NCBI GenBank assembly: GCA_031763025.1
Contig: JASSKH010000030.1
Coordinates: 4,517,495 to 4,581,494, forward strand
DNA length: 64,000 nt
Direction: 5' to 3'
Source of the DNA: Macrocystis pyrifera
Taxonomy: Eukaryota > Sar > Phaeophyceae > Laminariales > Laminariaceae
Part shown: positions 1 to 11,353 of the stretch, piece after piece
Numbering within the stretch: position 1 is the stretch's first letter
Layout: each line of letters starts with the position of its first letter
Translations under genes and position numbers: made by a program
Notes under the pieces: generated by a model
Databases searched by the model: none
Told to the model about the DNA's origin: nothing
Seen by the model: only the letters and a program-made list of their open reading frames with translations

Positions 1-770
1 CACCTGACCCGATCCGACCCGACCCGCCACCTTTGGATTGACCCGTGAGACACGGGTTTCATGCGGGTCTGGTCACCTTGACCCGCGAGACCATTTATCC
101 TGACCCGTAGGTTCGACCTGCGGATCCGACCCGTGGGTCGACACTTGAAAAAACAATATAATATTCACTTTTTGTGTCTAGCAGCGATGGTCTGGCTGTG
201 TAGTGGGTATGGATGGATGCTGGCATGCGTATGTATATGGATTTGGCGGTGTTTTAATGTTTGAAACAAATATCAAAGGAGTATTATTGAGTATTTGTAC
301 GAGAGAAGCTTTTGGAGAAGAGAGCGGGAAGTGTTTAAAGTGTCGGAGCCACGAGCCGGATGCGCGGGTCCGACCCCGGAAGGAGTATTATTGAGTATTT
401 GTACGAGAGAAGCTTTTGGGGAAGAGAGCGGGAAGTGTTTCAAGTGTTGGAGCCACGAGCCGGATGCGCGGGTCCGACCCGCGTGTTAGCAGAAAACAAC
501 TCGCGGGTCACGCTGGCCCGACCCGCGAGTGACTCGCGGGTCATGACCTGACCCGACCCGTGAGCTTTTCATCACCTCTTGACCCGACCCGACCCGACCC
601 GTGAGTTTTGAAAGTTTTTGACCCGGCCCGACCCGTGAGATTTGAAAAACTCTTGACCCGACCTGACCCGACCCGTGAGATTTGAAAACCTCTTGACCCG
701 ACCCGACCCGACCGGACCCGTGACATTTTGAACACCTCGTGACCCGACCCGCGGGTCGGGTCATGACCCG
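1..770. repeat. CCCGAC-rich tandem satellite with a 125-bp duplication
   Basis: Irregular tandem array of short units built on GACCCGACCCG and CCCGTGAG, densest at 540-770 with units of roughly 55-60 bp that each contain GTGAGATTTTGAAA-like text. At 290-480 a unit of about 125 bp (AGTATTATTGAGTATTTGTA through the ACGAGCCGGATGCGCGGGTC segment) occurs twice in tandem. Open frames across it are repeat-encoded and I do not call genes. Confidence 0.85.
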
Positions 771-1240
771 CGTAAAGCCTTGGTTTTTTCGGAGTTTTCC
801 AGAAGTTCAGTTTGAAACTTTCGGTTCGAATAATCGTGTTCATAGCAAGCCGTGCGTACCTGAAAACTTGCGTCGGGTATCTTTGGAATTCAAACTTTTG
901 TGGAAACATTGCGTTTCCATTGGCATAGCTCTAAATAAGAAGTGTATCATAGCATTTCGATATCGAACGACAACGATGGCCACCGAAATCCCACAACCAA
1001 CAGACAACGCAGGCAATCTCTTACTAATCCTGGGCCGGTCGCGCAGCTACCGCACGTAGCTCGGTGGCGCACTGTGCCCGATCGTCTAGGTAGCTTGGAG
1101 ACGAACGACTCATAGTACTACTGGTCGACGCGACGATAAAAAAAAAAGAAAAAGAAAGTGGCGTTTCTGTTTTTTTGTAATGACTCATCAAGCGCTTTTG
1201 TGAAAAGGGGACAGGGGACACGTCACGTACTTCCTGATTA
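771..1240. other. Unique spacer with a short dispersed repeat
   Basis: No gene seen. About 50 bp at 877-928 recurs in inverted orientation at 30960-31013: both contain TTTGAATTCCAAAGATACCC on one strand next to TATGCCAATGG. This shows a low-copy dispersed repeat of unknown nature. Confidence 0.5.
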
Positions 1241-1436
1241 TTTTACTGTTTCATGGTGGAGTCCTTTTTGGTGCATACATACATGGTACCACGCTGGCCG
1301 GGCGTATAAGCTCCGTTCGATGCTCATACAGCCTCTCTCTGGTACTGCTGCTGTACGTACGAGTATCATGTACACCTACCTGATACCTGGTAGCACCCTC
1401 GTCGGGAATATAAGCTCCATTTGATGTTCTTGCACC

Positions 1437-2710
1437 GTGGGTAAAGTATTTATTTGGTGGAACCCTCTGTGCTTTCTATTTGCACGTTTGATACGCACGT
1501 GCTTGCATTATTATGAGTGCAACATACATCTATATGCTGTCTCTAGTAGTATAATGCTGCTGTTGTTGTACTGTGGGTACAGCAGTGCATACACACATGA
1601 TACCACGCTGGCCGGGAATGTAAGCTCTGTTTGATGCTCATACTGCCTCTGGTACTGCTGCTGCACGTACGAGTATAACGTACACCTGGTATCGGGTACC
1701 CCCCTGACCCAGAATATATGCTTCATTTGAATGATATGTTCATACGGCGTGGGCAGAGTGTTTGATGGAGCTCTCTGTGCCTACTACGAGCACGTTTGAT
1801 ACGTACGTACTTGCACTACGAGTGTAACATATATCTATATATGCTGCCTCGATTGTTAATGTTGCTGTTGTTGTACTGTGGCTACTACTGTAATGCATAC
1901 AAACATGGTTCCACGCTGGCGAGGAATATTAGTTCCCTCTGCTACTGCTGCTGCACGCACGAGTATCATGTACGCTTAGTACCTGATACCACCCTGGCCA
2001 GGAATATTAGCTCATTTTGATGTCTACACAGCGTACGTAGGTAGCGTGTTTGGTGGAGCTCTCTGTGCCCACTACTCACTTGCACGTTTGATACGTACGC
2101 ACTTGCGATACGAGTGCAACATATATGTATATCTATAATATGCTGCCGCTAGTAGTAATGCTGCTGTTGTTGTACTGTGGTTACTGTAATGCATACATAC
2201 ATGGTACCTTGGTGGCCGGGCATAAAAGCTCCGTTTGATTGTTGTTCAGCCTCTGCTGCTGCACGTACGAGTATCAAGTACACCTGGTACCTGGTACCAC
2301 CCTGGCCGGGAATATAAGCTCTATTTTATGTTCATACGGCGTGGGTAGAGTGTTTGGTGGAGCCCTCTGTGCCCACTACTTGTACGTGTCGTACGTACGT
2401 ACTTGCATTACGAATGTAACATGTATCTAGTATGACTGCCTCGAGTACCAATGCTGCTGTTGTTGTACTGTGATACTGTAATGCATACATACATGGTACC
2501 ACGGTGGCCGGGAATAATAGCTCCGTTTGATTCTCATATAGTCTCTGGTGAGTATCATGTATGTACACCTAGTACCTCGTACCACCCTGGCCGGGAATAT
2601 AAGATCCATTTGATGTTCATACGGCGTGGGTAGAGTGTTTGGGGAGCCCTCTGTGCCCACTACTTGTACGTTTGATACGTACGCACTTGCAATACGAGTG
2701 TAACATACAA
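1437..2710. repeat. About 300-bp tandem satellite, about 4-5 units
   Basis: Unit starts marked by GTGGGTAGAGTGTTTGGTGG-like text lie at 1437, 1748, 2038, 2340 and 2626, giving periods of 286-311 bp. Each unit carries ACGTACTTGCATTACGAGTG, a TGCTGTTGTTGTACTGTGG block and two internal CCTGGCCGGGAATATAAGCT blocks, so the unit is itself an older dimer. A related partial unit precedes it from about 1290. No gene. Confidence 0.85.
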
Positions 2711-4800
2711 GGCGCTTCGCTCAGGAAGAAAAAGTACATCAAGTTATGCGAAGCGGACAGAGGTCCATGATTGAACATGTTTTTTTTATGATTGTAGTTG
2801 CTAACTTGCGACTTGATAATGCCAAGAGTCCCACCGCCATGCTTCAGGAGAAAACAGCTCGGACGCCAAATACACTTCGCGTCGCGGGCGATTCCGCCCG
2901 CTACGCTCGCTCACATGTCGTACGTACGTACATACCCCAGGTAGGGTACTTATTTCCTTCTTTTGATACGCTCTAAGTCTGTACTCGTATGTACGAAAGA
3001 GAAAGCACAGCACGGCACAGCAGCGACGCAAAAACAATGAAAATGAAACCGAAAAATTCGGGAAGAAAAAAAATCTCTGTCTCCTAAGTTCCTGCCTGAT
3101 TGGAACACATTACACCGATCAAAAAGAGAAGGAAAAAAAACCGAACAGCAGAGCTTCTCTCCCAGCCTCGTACGCCGCCCCCCCCTCTCGCGCCCATCTT
3201 GCCACCGATTCCGTCCGGGTAAAAAGCTTTCCTCCCTCTTTGCCACAGTGAGCCCCGTCGCCCGCCTCGCGTTTAGCCCGGTGCTCACCGTGGACCTCGT
3301 TCGCCAGCTTGACCATGATGGTGCTCAGACTGCGTAGCTCTCTCAGTGAACTTCATATTAGTCACAAAAATAAGCACCGCTTGAATATTATTTTGCATAT
3401 CAAAACGATCCTTATATACTCGTACATAGTATAACCGGAATCACACCAGGAGGCCAGTGTGAAGCGGTGACCGAGGTAGGGTAAGGGTAAGGGACGCAGG
3501 TGTTTCTGGCAGCTGGGAAGCAGTGCTTCGCTTCTTCTGATTTAGATCTTATTGATGGCGAGAGCTAAGGAAGTGCTCTGGTAGAGATGTGAGAGGTAGG
3601 GGGGAGGGACTCGACGCCCAGATATACTCGTCCCACCCCACGCCATCAGCTCTCTTAAATTCCTCTTTTATGATGTACTCCTACAGAACTTTCCTATATG
3701 GCTACCGATCGTTCGTCTGCTAATATAAGAACTTCTCACTTCGTGATCCTATCTGCATTAAGGAACATTGCTCTCGTCTAACGGATTATCCGCCCTAGGG
3801 AACATTCCTAAAAGAACGTTACTCTCGACTAACGGAATATCCGCCGGGTTAATCCATTCTTCGGATTATTCTCGTATTCGTGAGACTACTACAAGACTGC
3901 AACCTATTATCTATATATATAACCCATGAGTACTCTACTCATATCACATTAGCCCACCCTGAATAGTCGTATATGCAGACCACAAGATGGTCGGAGGGGG
4001 ATGATAAAGTTCATCCCAAACGGCCAGGAAAAGGTGGTCGAAGATGTGGCTATTTGAAACAAAAGAAATGAGGATATAGATCCCTCCTGCCGACGACGCC
4101 AGATGTGAAGCGGTGACCGAGGTAGGGTAAGGGTAAGGGACGCAGGTGTTTCTGGCAGCTGGGAAGCAGTGCTTCGCTTCTTCTGGTTTAGATCTTCTTA
4201 TTGATGGCGAAAGCTTAAGAGGTGCTCTGGTAGAGATGTGAGAGGTAGGGGGGAAGGACTCGACGCCCAGATATACTCGTCCCACCCCACGCCACAAGCT
4301 CTCCTAAATTCCTCTCATCTGATGTACTCCTACAGAACTTTCCTATGGCTACCGATCGTTCGTCTGCTAATATAAGAACTTCTCACTTCGTGATCCTGTC
4401 TGCGTTAAGGAACATTACTCTCGTCTAACGGGTTATCCGCCCTAGGGAACATTCCTAAAAGAACGATACTCTCGACTAACCGCCGGGTTAATCCATTCTT
4501 TGGATTATTCTCGTATTCGTGATACTACAAGACTGCAACATATCACGTATATCTATAACCCATGAGTACTCCACTCATATCACACCAGACAGAGGCTATT
4601 CATGGTCCCCTCGTGTCTCGAGGCACACGCGACTACTAGCCACGAAAACGGCGACCGCGCTCCTTGCAACCCCCCTTCTGACCGCCACCACCCGCTGATA
4701 CCCGCGACGGCGCGTTGCTCGTCCGGGCCTTGCTCGGAGCACACGCATGCACACGAAACAAAAGAAGATAAAAGGAAAAAAAAACTGAAAGTGCCAAGGG
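2708..4800. repeat. Dispersed repeat, copy 1 (split by a TRIM)
   Basis: Left part 2708-3457 and right part 4585-4800 match, in order, the continuous segment 36405-37405. Shared landmarks are the AAGTTATGCGAAGCGGACAG region, the ATGCTTCAGGAGAAAA region and the TCCCTCGTGTCTCGAGGCAC region. The split is caused by the retrotransposon 3458-4584. I recognise no protein; GC-rich frames on both strands could be remnants of a coding segment, but none is conserved in both copies without stops. Confidence 0.8.
3458..4584. mobile_element. Complete terminal-repeat retrotransposon in miniature (TRIM)
   Basis: Two direct long terminal repeats (3458-3948, 491 bp; 4104-4584, 481 bp) begin TGTGAAGCGG and end ATATCACA, enclosing only 155 bp. 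The element is flanked by the 4-bp duplication CCAG (3454-3457 and 4585-4588). The uninterrupted copy of the host repeat near 37190 has a single CCAG, so both ends and the target duplication are seen directly. There is no coding capacity, so it must be mobilised in trans by an autonomous LTR element. I could not identify a convincing TGG-type primer-binding site after the left repeat. The internal segment is shared with 9318-9480 and 26788-27030. Confidence 0.92.
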
Positions 4801-4999
4801 AAATGGAGAAAACAAAGAACCGCTGGAAAGGTCCGGCAAGTAATCAAAGGAGGCGATGTCCAAGTGGGAGCTCTGAGAGGCCAGGGATGTACCAACCGCC
4901 TAAGTACTGAATACCTGGTAGTGTTTACACCCACATCGTGCAGGGAGAGGGTCCTGGCCACTTGTGTACTAGTACTATTATTACTACTAACTCAGCCCC

Positions 5000-5388
5000 C
5001 CATCACGATCTTCTTCAGTTTCGACACCCTGATTTTTTTTTGTCCACGTGTAATCTGGTATATGGAGCGAGATGTTTTCTTTCGGCCGTACGGCTGGTGA
5101 TGTTACTTCGTATTCGTTGTATAATGTGCCTGGTAGACACCACAACAATAACCGTGGGTAGTATTAATGGCAGTAAACCGTAGGTAGTATTAATGATAGT
5201 ACTGTACTACCAACAATACTTCAAAGCACATACGGTTATTGTTGTGGTCTCCCAGGCGTATTATACCATACACATGAAATAACACCATCAACCGTTCGGC
5301 AAAGAAAACATCTCTCTCCACATACCGGACTACACGTGGACACAAAAAACAAAATCAGGGTGTTGAAACTGAAGAAGATGTTGATGGG
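5000..5388. mobile_element. Foldback/MITE-like hairpin
   Basis: Two arms of about 185 bp (about 5000-5190 and 5205-5388) are inverted complements. The left arm starts CATCACGATCTTCTTCAGTT and the right arm ends in the matching AACTGAAGAAGATGTTGATG. The arms have diverged by scattered substitutions. No coding frame; non-autonomous DNA element by structure. Confidence 0.8.
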
Positions 5389-5811
5389 AAGGGTTGAGAA
5401 CTATTAGCAGCAGTGTTGATGAGCTGATCCCTTTCTTTGCCACCGCGAAAATATTCCAACTCTGATCCCAAGTCGTTTTCGCTTGTACCAGTCTCTACTA
5501 CAACCTGGGTCGCCGAAAAATGATATCATAATATACAGCCACAAGCCGAACACGTCCGATGGGGCCCACATACCATTGTTGCACGTTGCCGCACTTCTGA
5601 TCGCAGCATATTACGCTTTCGATTAGTACGTGCGCATGTGTATCGACTGAAACACAAAACAAGTTCCCGGGGGTGGCGGTGGCTGGGCCAACCGCGGGAG
5701 TTATTGTACATATATACGGGCTCGTACGAACGTATAGTACTAAGCACACTTAGGATTCCGTCTATCCATGGTAACCCCTGGCACACAAAAGTGGGTATCT
5801 CGACTTAAGGG

Positions 5812-6106
5812 AGGTGTGGAACAGGCCGAAAACACCGCACGACACCTCCCTTAACCAACCCCTTTGGGTGTTGAAGGTAGCAACCTAAACAATGGTTGGT
5901 TACTTGGTGTTGTCCGACGTCTGCACGACCAGCGTGAGCACCCAGCAGTAGCAGGGGTAGGATCATGTCGCGCCCCCGCCGCACGACTCCTCCTTGCAAC
6001 CATTGTAACTCTGACGCCAATGGTTATCTTATCATCCCTCAATCACACAGTGGCCGTCGCTGAAATCATCACTTTTTACCGCCAGTTTCCCCTCTGAAGT
6101 CCCGAA
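5812..6106. repeat. Dispersed repeat shared with 57588-57960 and 50690-50830
   Basis: Segments such as GCGTGAGCACCCAGCAGTAG, a CGACTCC...TTGTAACT block and TCACACAGTGGCCG...CGCC recur in the same order at 57588-57960, where a MITE interrupts them, and more weakly near 50690-50830. A short perfect inverted repeat (GGAGGTGT...ACACCTCC) lies at its left edge, 5812-5850. Confidence 0.65.
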
Positions 6107-6195
6107 AGGGTTTAGAACTGCAGTCCCGTTCTGGGGACAAACCAGTCAAATTCTAAGTAGATTGTCACCAAAACGGGACTGCACTCCTGAAAGGG
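6107..6195. mobile_element. piggyBac-type MITE, copy 1
   Basis: Short element whose ends contain GAACTGCAGTCCCGTT and AACGGGACTGCACTCCTGAA in inverted orientation, ending in GGG followed by TTAA (6196-6199). TTAA targets with CCCTTT...AAAGGG ends are the mark of the piggyBac superfamily. The left end has decayed. Confidence 0.7.
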
Positions 6196-6199
6196 TTAA

Positions 6200-9100
6200 C
6201 GTATAGCCTTCTCTTTTGTGCACAGTGGGGAACATATAGCTATAGTGTAGGGGGCTCCAGCCGATCTGCCCTCTCTCAACTGCGCTATTCTCTTGGCGTG
6301 CCTTCTCTTGAATCGGGGTACCCACTCACCACGGTGTTGCTAAAGTTATTTTATTTCGTCACCCTCGACAATGATAATGCAGTGGGTGAGCGTCACTCGC
6401 TACTACAGTATTATTTTGATCGTGTGCCAAAGGCACAATCACTACGCATGGAAAGCTTTCACCTACTACAGCAATATTTAATGACGGCGTTTTCCATCCA
6501 ACAAACGATGTGCAGGCAGCATGATGAGCTTCAATGCGGATCACTCATAGAACATTCCCCGCGAACGAAGGAGAAGAACAAAGGAGGACAAAAAAACAGG
6601 AGAAACCTGTTCAATATTGGCCGTGTTACGTCTGGTATCATCTGCCTTGGGGACAAGGAAGTCAAAATATATTATGGTACGTGCGTAGGTCGTAAAGGCT
6701 GTACTGTTTTTATTTCCGATTTCGCTATTTGTGCCCCCCCCCCGGCGCAACGACAAACAAAAAAAAAAAAAATGGTTCCTTTCGTCATCCGTTGATGATG
6801 TGCACAGAATGAGCTTCCACGTGGATCACTCCATTAAGAGCATTACCCGAGAGAAGAAGGAGCTACAGAAAACCAAAACTAAAAGGGAGCCTATCTATGC
6901 ACCAACTCTTATGTACTCCCTCCTGCACCTACTTCCTGCTTGGTAATCTCTACCTACTCAAATTAAATCTTCCTTGACTAAAGAGAAAACGCGCGGTCTG
7001 ATCGACCGTCCACTGGGTATAGGTGACCGATCTGCTAAAGTACGAGGTCGTATGTATTATAGCATCATGCCTCGAGCGTGTTGCACACCACTTCTTGCAG
7101 TGCATATCCGCGGCGCTACCGTAGTGAGTTGTGGCATTCCCCTATAAAAACCCAGCACAGCAGCGCCGAGCTGTTGGGTATGGAGGCGGATGCTGCATCT
7201 ACAGTGCGTAATGAGTAGTGTTTCGATCCTTCCTCTCATGCTATCGCTTATTCTACCAGCAGTAAGAGTCATTGGGGACTGCATTATTCTTATTTTTATT
7301 ATGCTTGCCTTCCGACAATATAGGGTATATGCCGTTCCTATATAAACCGAATATCCTTCCGTAAATCAGTAGTATCCCTCATACACTTCTCTGCCAGTAG
7401 TTTCCCAATTTCCATTCCCCACATCAAAGACTGCATTACTGACATAACTTTGTCGAGTATTCAGGTCTGATTGATGGCACTTCCCATGTTTTGAGTCATT
7501 GGATTCTAATCGCAGTAGTAATTACCCTTTTATATGTGGATGGTATGACCGGAATAAGAGCTGCACATTGGCAGACGGCAAATGGAATAATAACCCTTGG
7601 TGACCCCACAGAGCGTTGTTTATCCGTCAATTTCTGCTACAAAATCGATTTTGCTTGGGGCTTTTCTCCCCCACCCCCATGTCTATTTTTATCTGTGGTA
7701 GTTGGTGTGATCGTGTGGTCGCATGGGGTCAGGGAGCCAAGAAAAAACGCTGACGACCCACAAACAGCGCTCTATACCACTACTGTACTGCTGTAGGCAA
7801 TCAATTTGAAATAACCCGAAAAAGATTGGCATCATGACAGAACGCATACACTATAGGCTGAAGGTTGAACAACCCAACGCCGGAGATCTATTACACCCTT
7901 ATATACTTATACCGCTCCCCCGAAGGAGGAATCGAGGGGTGTGTCCTTCTCCACCCAGTTGTGCTGGCGACCAAAAACGGTGTTATTTACAAAACCGCGA
8001 CGACAGTGCAAATTAATGACGAGTGTTCGAAAACACACAACAAAAAGCAGTAATAATAGGACACACACTACATCGAAGTAAATTGTCCCAAAAAAACGTG
8101 GGCGCAGAGGATTTTTTAGCATGTCTCCTGAACTATCACGAAGGTGGTGGTGGAGGTGGAGGTGGTGGTAGTAGTGGTGCTGTTATGCATGGTGGTGGTG
8201 GTAGTGGTGCTGTTATGCAGTGCTAAAAGCTCTGAACAACGAACTCTCCGCCTGTGAGACCCAATGCTTGCCTAGACACATCGATCCTGTGTACGAGCTT
8301 TGAGGGGGTCCGAGAAGCTCTGCTGTGCACCCATTTAATATGTGCGCCTGCCGAACGCGTACTATCTGCACTCATGTGCACATTGTAAACAAACATATAA
8401 TTGTAGGTGTAAGCGCTGTTATTGTTGTTGTTTTTTGTCTCGTTATTGTGCTGTTTGTTGGTGTTTTACTTGGTTCCATGGACTGCCCTGCTACGAGTAG
8501 TATGGATTTCAAGAGGATCCCGAGAGGTGTGGCGATCGAGGCCCCCTCACGAAGCTATACTCACCCCCATGATGGCAGAATGAAGGTAGTGTGTAGAGGA
8601 CTCCGAGGGGTCGTTTAGGTAGGAGGGGTGGGATGCATGAATCAGGGGTGGGGTGGTCAATGTCGTCTATGTCGGGTGGAGGTGGAATAGACGCCTCTCG
8701 GTCGATTTGGGAGACCTCCTCCCTGGCTTTGATCCCTCCGATCCCCCGTACGATTTCGAACGCAATCATCTCCATGGCAACACAGCAAGAAGCCCTAGAT
8801 GATGCACCCTTCAAGACCTCCACATGGAAAAATGAGGACAATAGAGATTCACGGCGATTAGTTTCAGCCAGCATCGACCACTGCAATTTGGTTGTGTTGT
8901 GTAATCAACAGGTTGGCGGGTGATAAACATAAGTTTTGTGCACAACCGACTAACAATTGTTTGCAACAAAAATTGCAATACAAGGAGTTGCACGACACGG
9001 TGGCGTCAAGGTACTCCTTAAGGGGGGCAGGTGAGTCGTCGGTGCTGAGTGCTATCCGTCCATCATATTGCTAGGGCCTTTCATTGTTATTGCTCTCACT

Positions 9101-9240
9101 CCATCTAAGAACATTGCTATATAGGGCGCAGAACCCAGGAGACAGGGTGCAAGAACCAGTGCTAGAGAGAGGGGCAACTCAGCACACTATTATTTTTATT
9201 GTGGTTCCCCTAATCTACCATGTGCACCTCATTTGGGAGG
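6200..9240. other. Gene-free stretch with minor repeats
   Basis: No gene supported. A 165-codon open frame at 6298-6795 has no recognisable domain, runs through homopolymers and shows no codon bias like the real exons here. About 60 bp containing GAGCTTC...GGATCACTC at 6528-6590 is repeated at 6805-6870. A GGT/GTT microsatellite lies at 8140-8222. The text around 7288-7345 (CTTGCCTTC...ATGCCGTTCCTATATAAA) is related to a small insertion at 13297-13354. Confidence 0.6.
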
Positions 9241-9241
9241 T

Positions 9242-9480
9242 GTGACATCACTTCTTCTTATAATACTAAGAACGAATACTTTACTACTGTATATCTATAC
9301 CTATAGACTCCATCACATCAGCCCACCCTGAAGAGTCGTAGATGCAGACCATACGACGATCAAAATAAGTCTAGGAAAACATCCAGAAAAAAACCGGTAG
9401 GTCGAAAATGCGGCTATTCGAACCAATAAAGAGACAGATTTACCCCACACCTCGAAATGAGGCTAAGACGCCTCTAGAAA
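9242..9480. mobile_element. TRIM fragment (LTR end plus internal segment)
   Basis: An LTR-like end CTCCATCACA finishes at 9317 and is followed by the same internal segment as the complete TRIM at 3949 (CAGCCCACCCTGAAGAGTCG, then TCGAAAATGCGGCTATTCGA). The right repeat is missing, so it is a truncated relic. Confidence 0.75.
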
Positions 9481-10585
9481 GCACGATTTGCCCTCCTTCT
9501 CTTCAGCACGAGAAGTGCGCTTACTTTTTGTGTTTCGCTTCAACCGGCCACCGCTCAGCTACGTAGTCTAAACTTCTTACAGGCCGTAGAACCGTGATGA
9601 TAGTACTACCGTCACGACGCTAATACGAGCGCCTTTCGAAGCTTCGGTTTCTCCTCGCCGTACGCGCACGTGTGGGCTCCATAACACATAGCAGTGGTCG
9701 TAGGCAGCATTGATATTATACCATTGTTATACTGCGGCGGGCGCATTCACACGATATATACGATTGATGGGGTCGCACCTCTCATTGTTTTGATCGCTTT
9801 TACTACTATAGGTCCAAATTGAGGTGGGAGGTTATCCTGCAGGGGTCGTGCGAGGGCTGAAACAAAAGTGATGATCACCATACGAGTGCTCGGAATCAGC
9901 TCCCGATCGTTGCGCTGGGGTGTACTACTACAGCCGCACTCAGACCCTCGGGGACAAAAAAGAACCACATGGTAGTCTGAGACCCATCGGTACCGACACT
10001 GTAACTTTTCAGGCATCCTTTAGTTTTCTATGTCAACATAATAACATCACGTTTGTTTCCATATCCGCAATGTTTTAGACGGCGAGAGACTGTGAGCTCT
10101 ATATTATATAAGGTTCGGTGTTTTGTCTGGCACGGGTGACTTACGATTTTTTTTTCCCATGTTTGTTTATGTCAAGAGCAGTGTATGGAACTGTGACTTC
10201 TGCTGCCTTACTGGTGTTGTGGTGCTCGTATTGCATGTAGTCTAGTACCACAGGGGGGGGGCACACTCCATGCACCTTACTGTATTCTTCTTTCAAGGGA
10301 TGTTCCCACCTTCCATTTCGGGCCCCAAAAGTTGCGCCACCAGCCGATCCCCCAACATATATAAGGACGAAAGGGAACATATCATGTTCAAGAACCTGTA
10401 AAACTCACTCACTTAGAAAACGCCCAGGAAGGAACAATGAGAGAGCACGACCATTGCATACTACTGTCAAGTAAGTTCGGTACGGAGAAAGTCGGAGGTA
10501 TAACTTCGATATTCCGAGTCTCATCGGGGTTCTTGATTTACTCGAAGAAGATATTTATTAATTAAGTCAAGTTTAGCGGGGGAGA
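9481..10585. other. Unassigned intergenic DNA
   Basis: No gene, RNA or clear repeat seen. Open frames of 79-89 codons on the minus strand lack recognisable motifs. Confidence 0.5.
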
Positions 10586-10695
10586 ATGTGGTGGTAATCG
10601 AGTTTGTTTTTTATAAATTTATGAAATACGTCAGCTGTGAGTTCGACTGATTAAATAGTTGATACTCATCTTTGCAAGCTGCGTAATACGTCTCG

Positions 10696-11353
10696 TGTGA
10701 TGTGGGAGGGCAGTAAGGGTTCCTAGGGATGATGATCCACAGAAGAGGTGTGGCACAGGTGTCTGTGCTTGGTCAAACTCAGACCTAGTTCTTATTGGCG
10801 TTCTCTTATTTTATTGATGCGAGGCTTGCTCGAAGGGGCAGGTGAGAAGAGCGAGAAGGGAGGGGGGGGGGGGAGCAGATGCTTTTTGAAGCCAGAAGTA
10901 TCATCTGGCTTGGCTTCAACCGGCTATAATCTACTGGCAAGGGTGCGTGCGTTACCCTCACTTCAATAGTACAACGCCCCGTAAGGGTGCATGCGTTACT
11001 CTAAGCTTCAATAGTACAATAACCCGTAAGGGAACATACGATACTCTAAACTTCAATAGTACAACACCCCGTAAGGGTGCATGCGTTACTCTCAACTTCA
11101 ATAGTAGTACAACACCCCGTAAGGGTGCATGCGCTACTCTAAACTTCAATAGTACAACACCCCGTGAAACCTGGCGTGCGAACACACCACGAGCGTACAT
11201 CTCCGTCTCTTCTGCTACTTAGATACTAGCCTGCGTATCTACAGATATCTTATTCCAAAAGGTAAACGGGGCACGACCCGACTGGAACAATAATATCTAA
11301 CGGCCCCTACTGATGGTTGGTCAATTGACTACAAACCAAGGTACTCTATCACA
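10696..11353. mobile_element. Solo LTR, 658 bp, with 4-bp target duplication
   Basis: Starts TGTGATGTGG and ends CTCTATCACA, flanked by CTCG on both sides (10692-10695, 11354-11357). The other copy of the host repeat (near 33250 and 32095) reads continuously TACGCCTCGTCTATATTCC, an empty site. The TGTGA...TCACA ends and 4-bp duplication match the TRIM at 3458, so they probably used the same class of integrase. It contains the 47-bp tandem array at 10938-11165. Confidence 0.85.
10938..11165. repeat. 47-bp tandem repeat, five units
   Basis: Units of the form CTTCAATAGTACAACACCCC plus GTAAGGGTGCATGCGTTACT, spaced 45-50 bp apart. It lies inside the solo LTR. The period is continuous with no unique spacers, so it is a minisatellite, not a CRISPR. 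Confidence 0.85.

Noticed and set aside
2950..3316. 112- and 65-codon minus-strand frames in the dispersed repeat
   Set aside because: Not conserved in frame in the copy at 36640-37020.
6298..6795. 165-codon plus-strand open frame
   Set aside because: No domain or motif recognised, codon use unlike the real exons, runs through C and A homopolymers, and overlaps a local duplication.
10938..11165. CRISPR-like regular array
   Set aside because: Eukaryotic context, no unique spacers; the whole 47-bp unit repeats.
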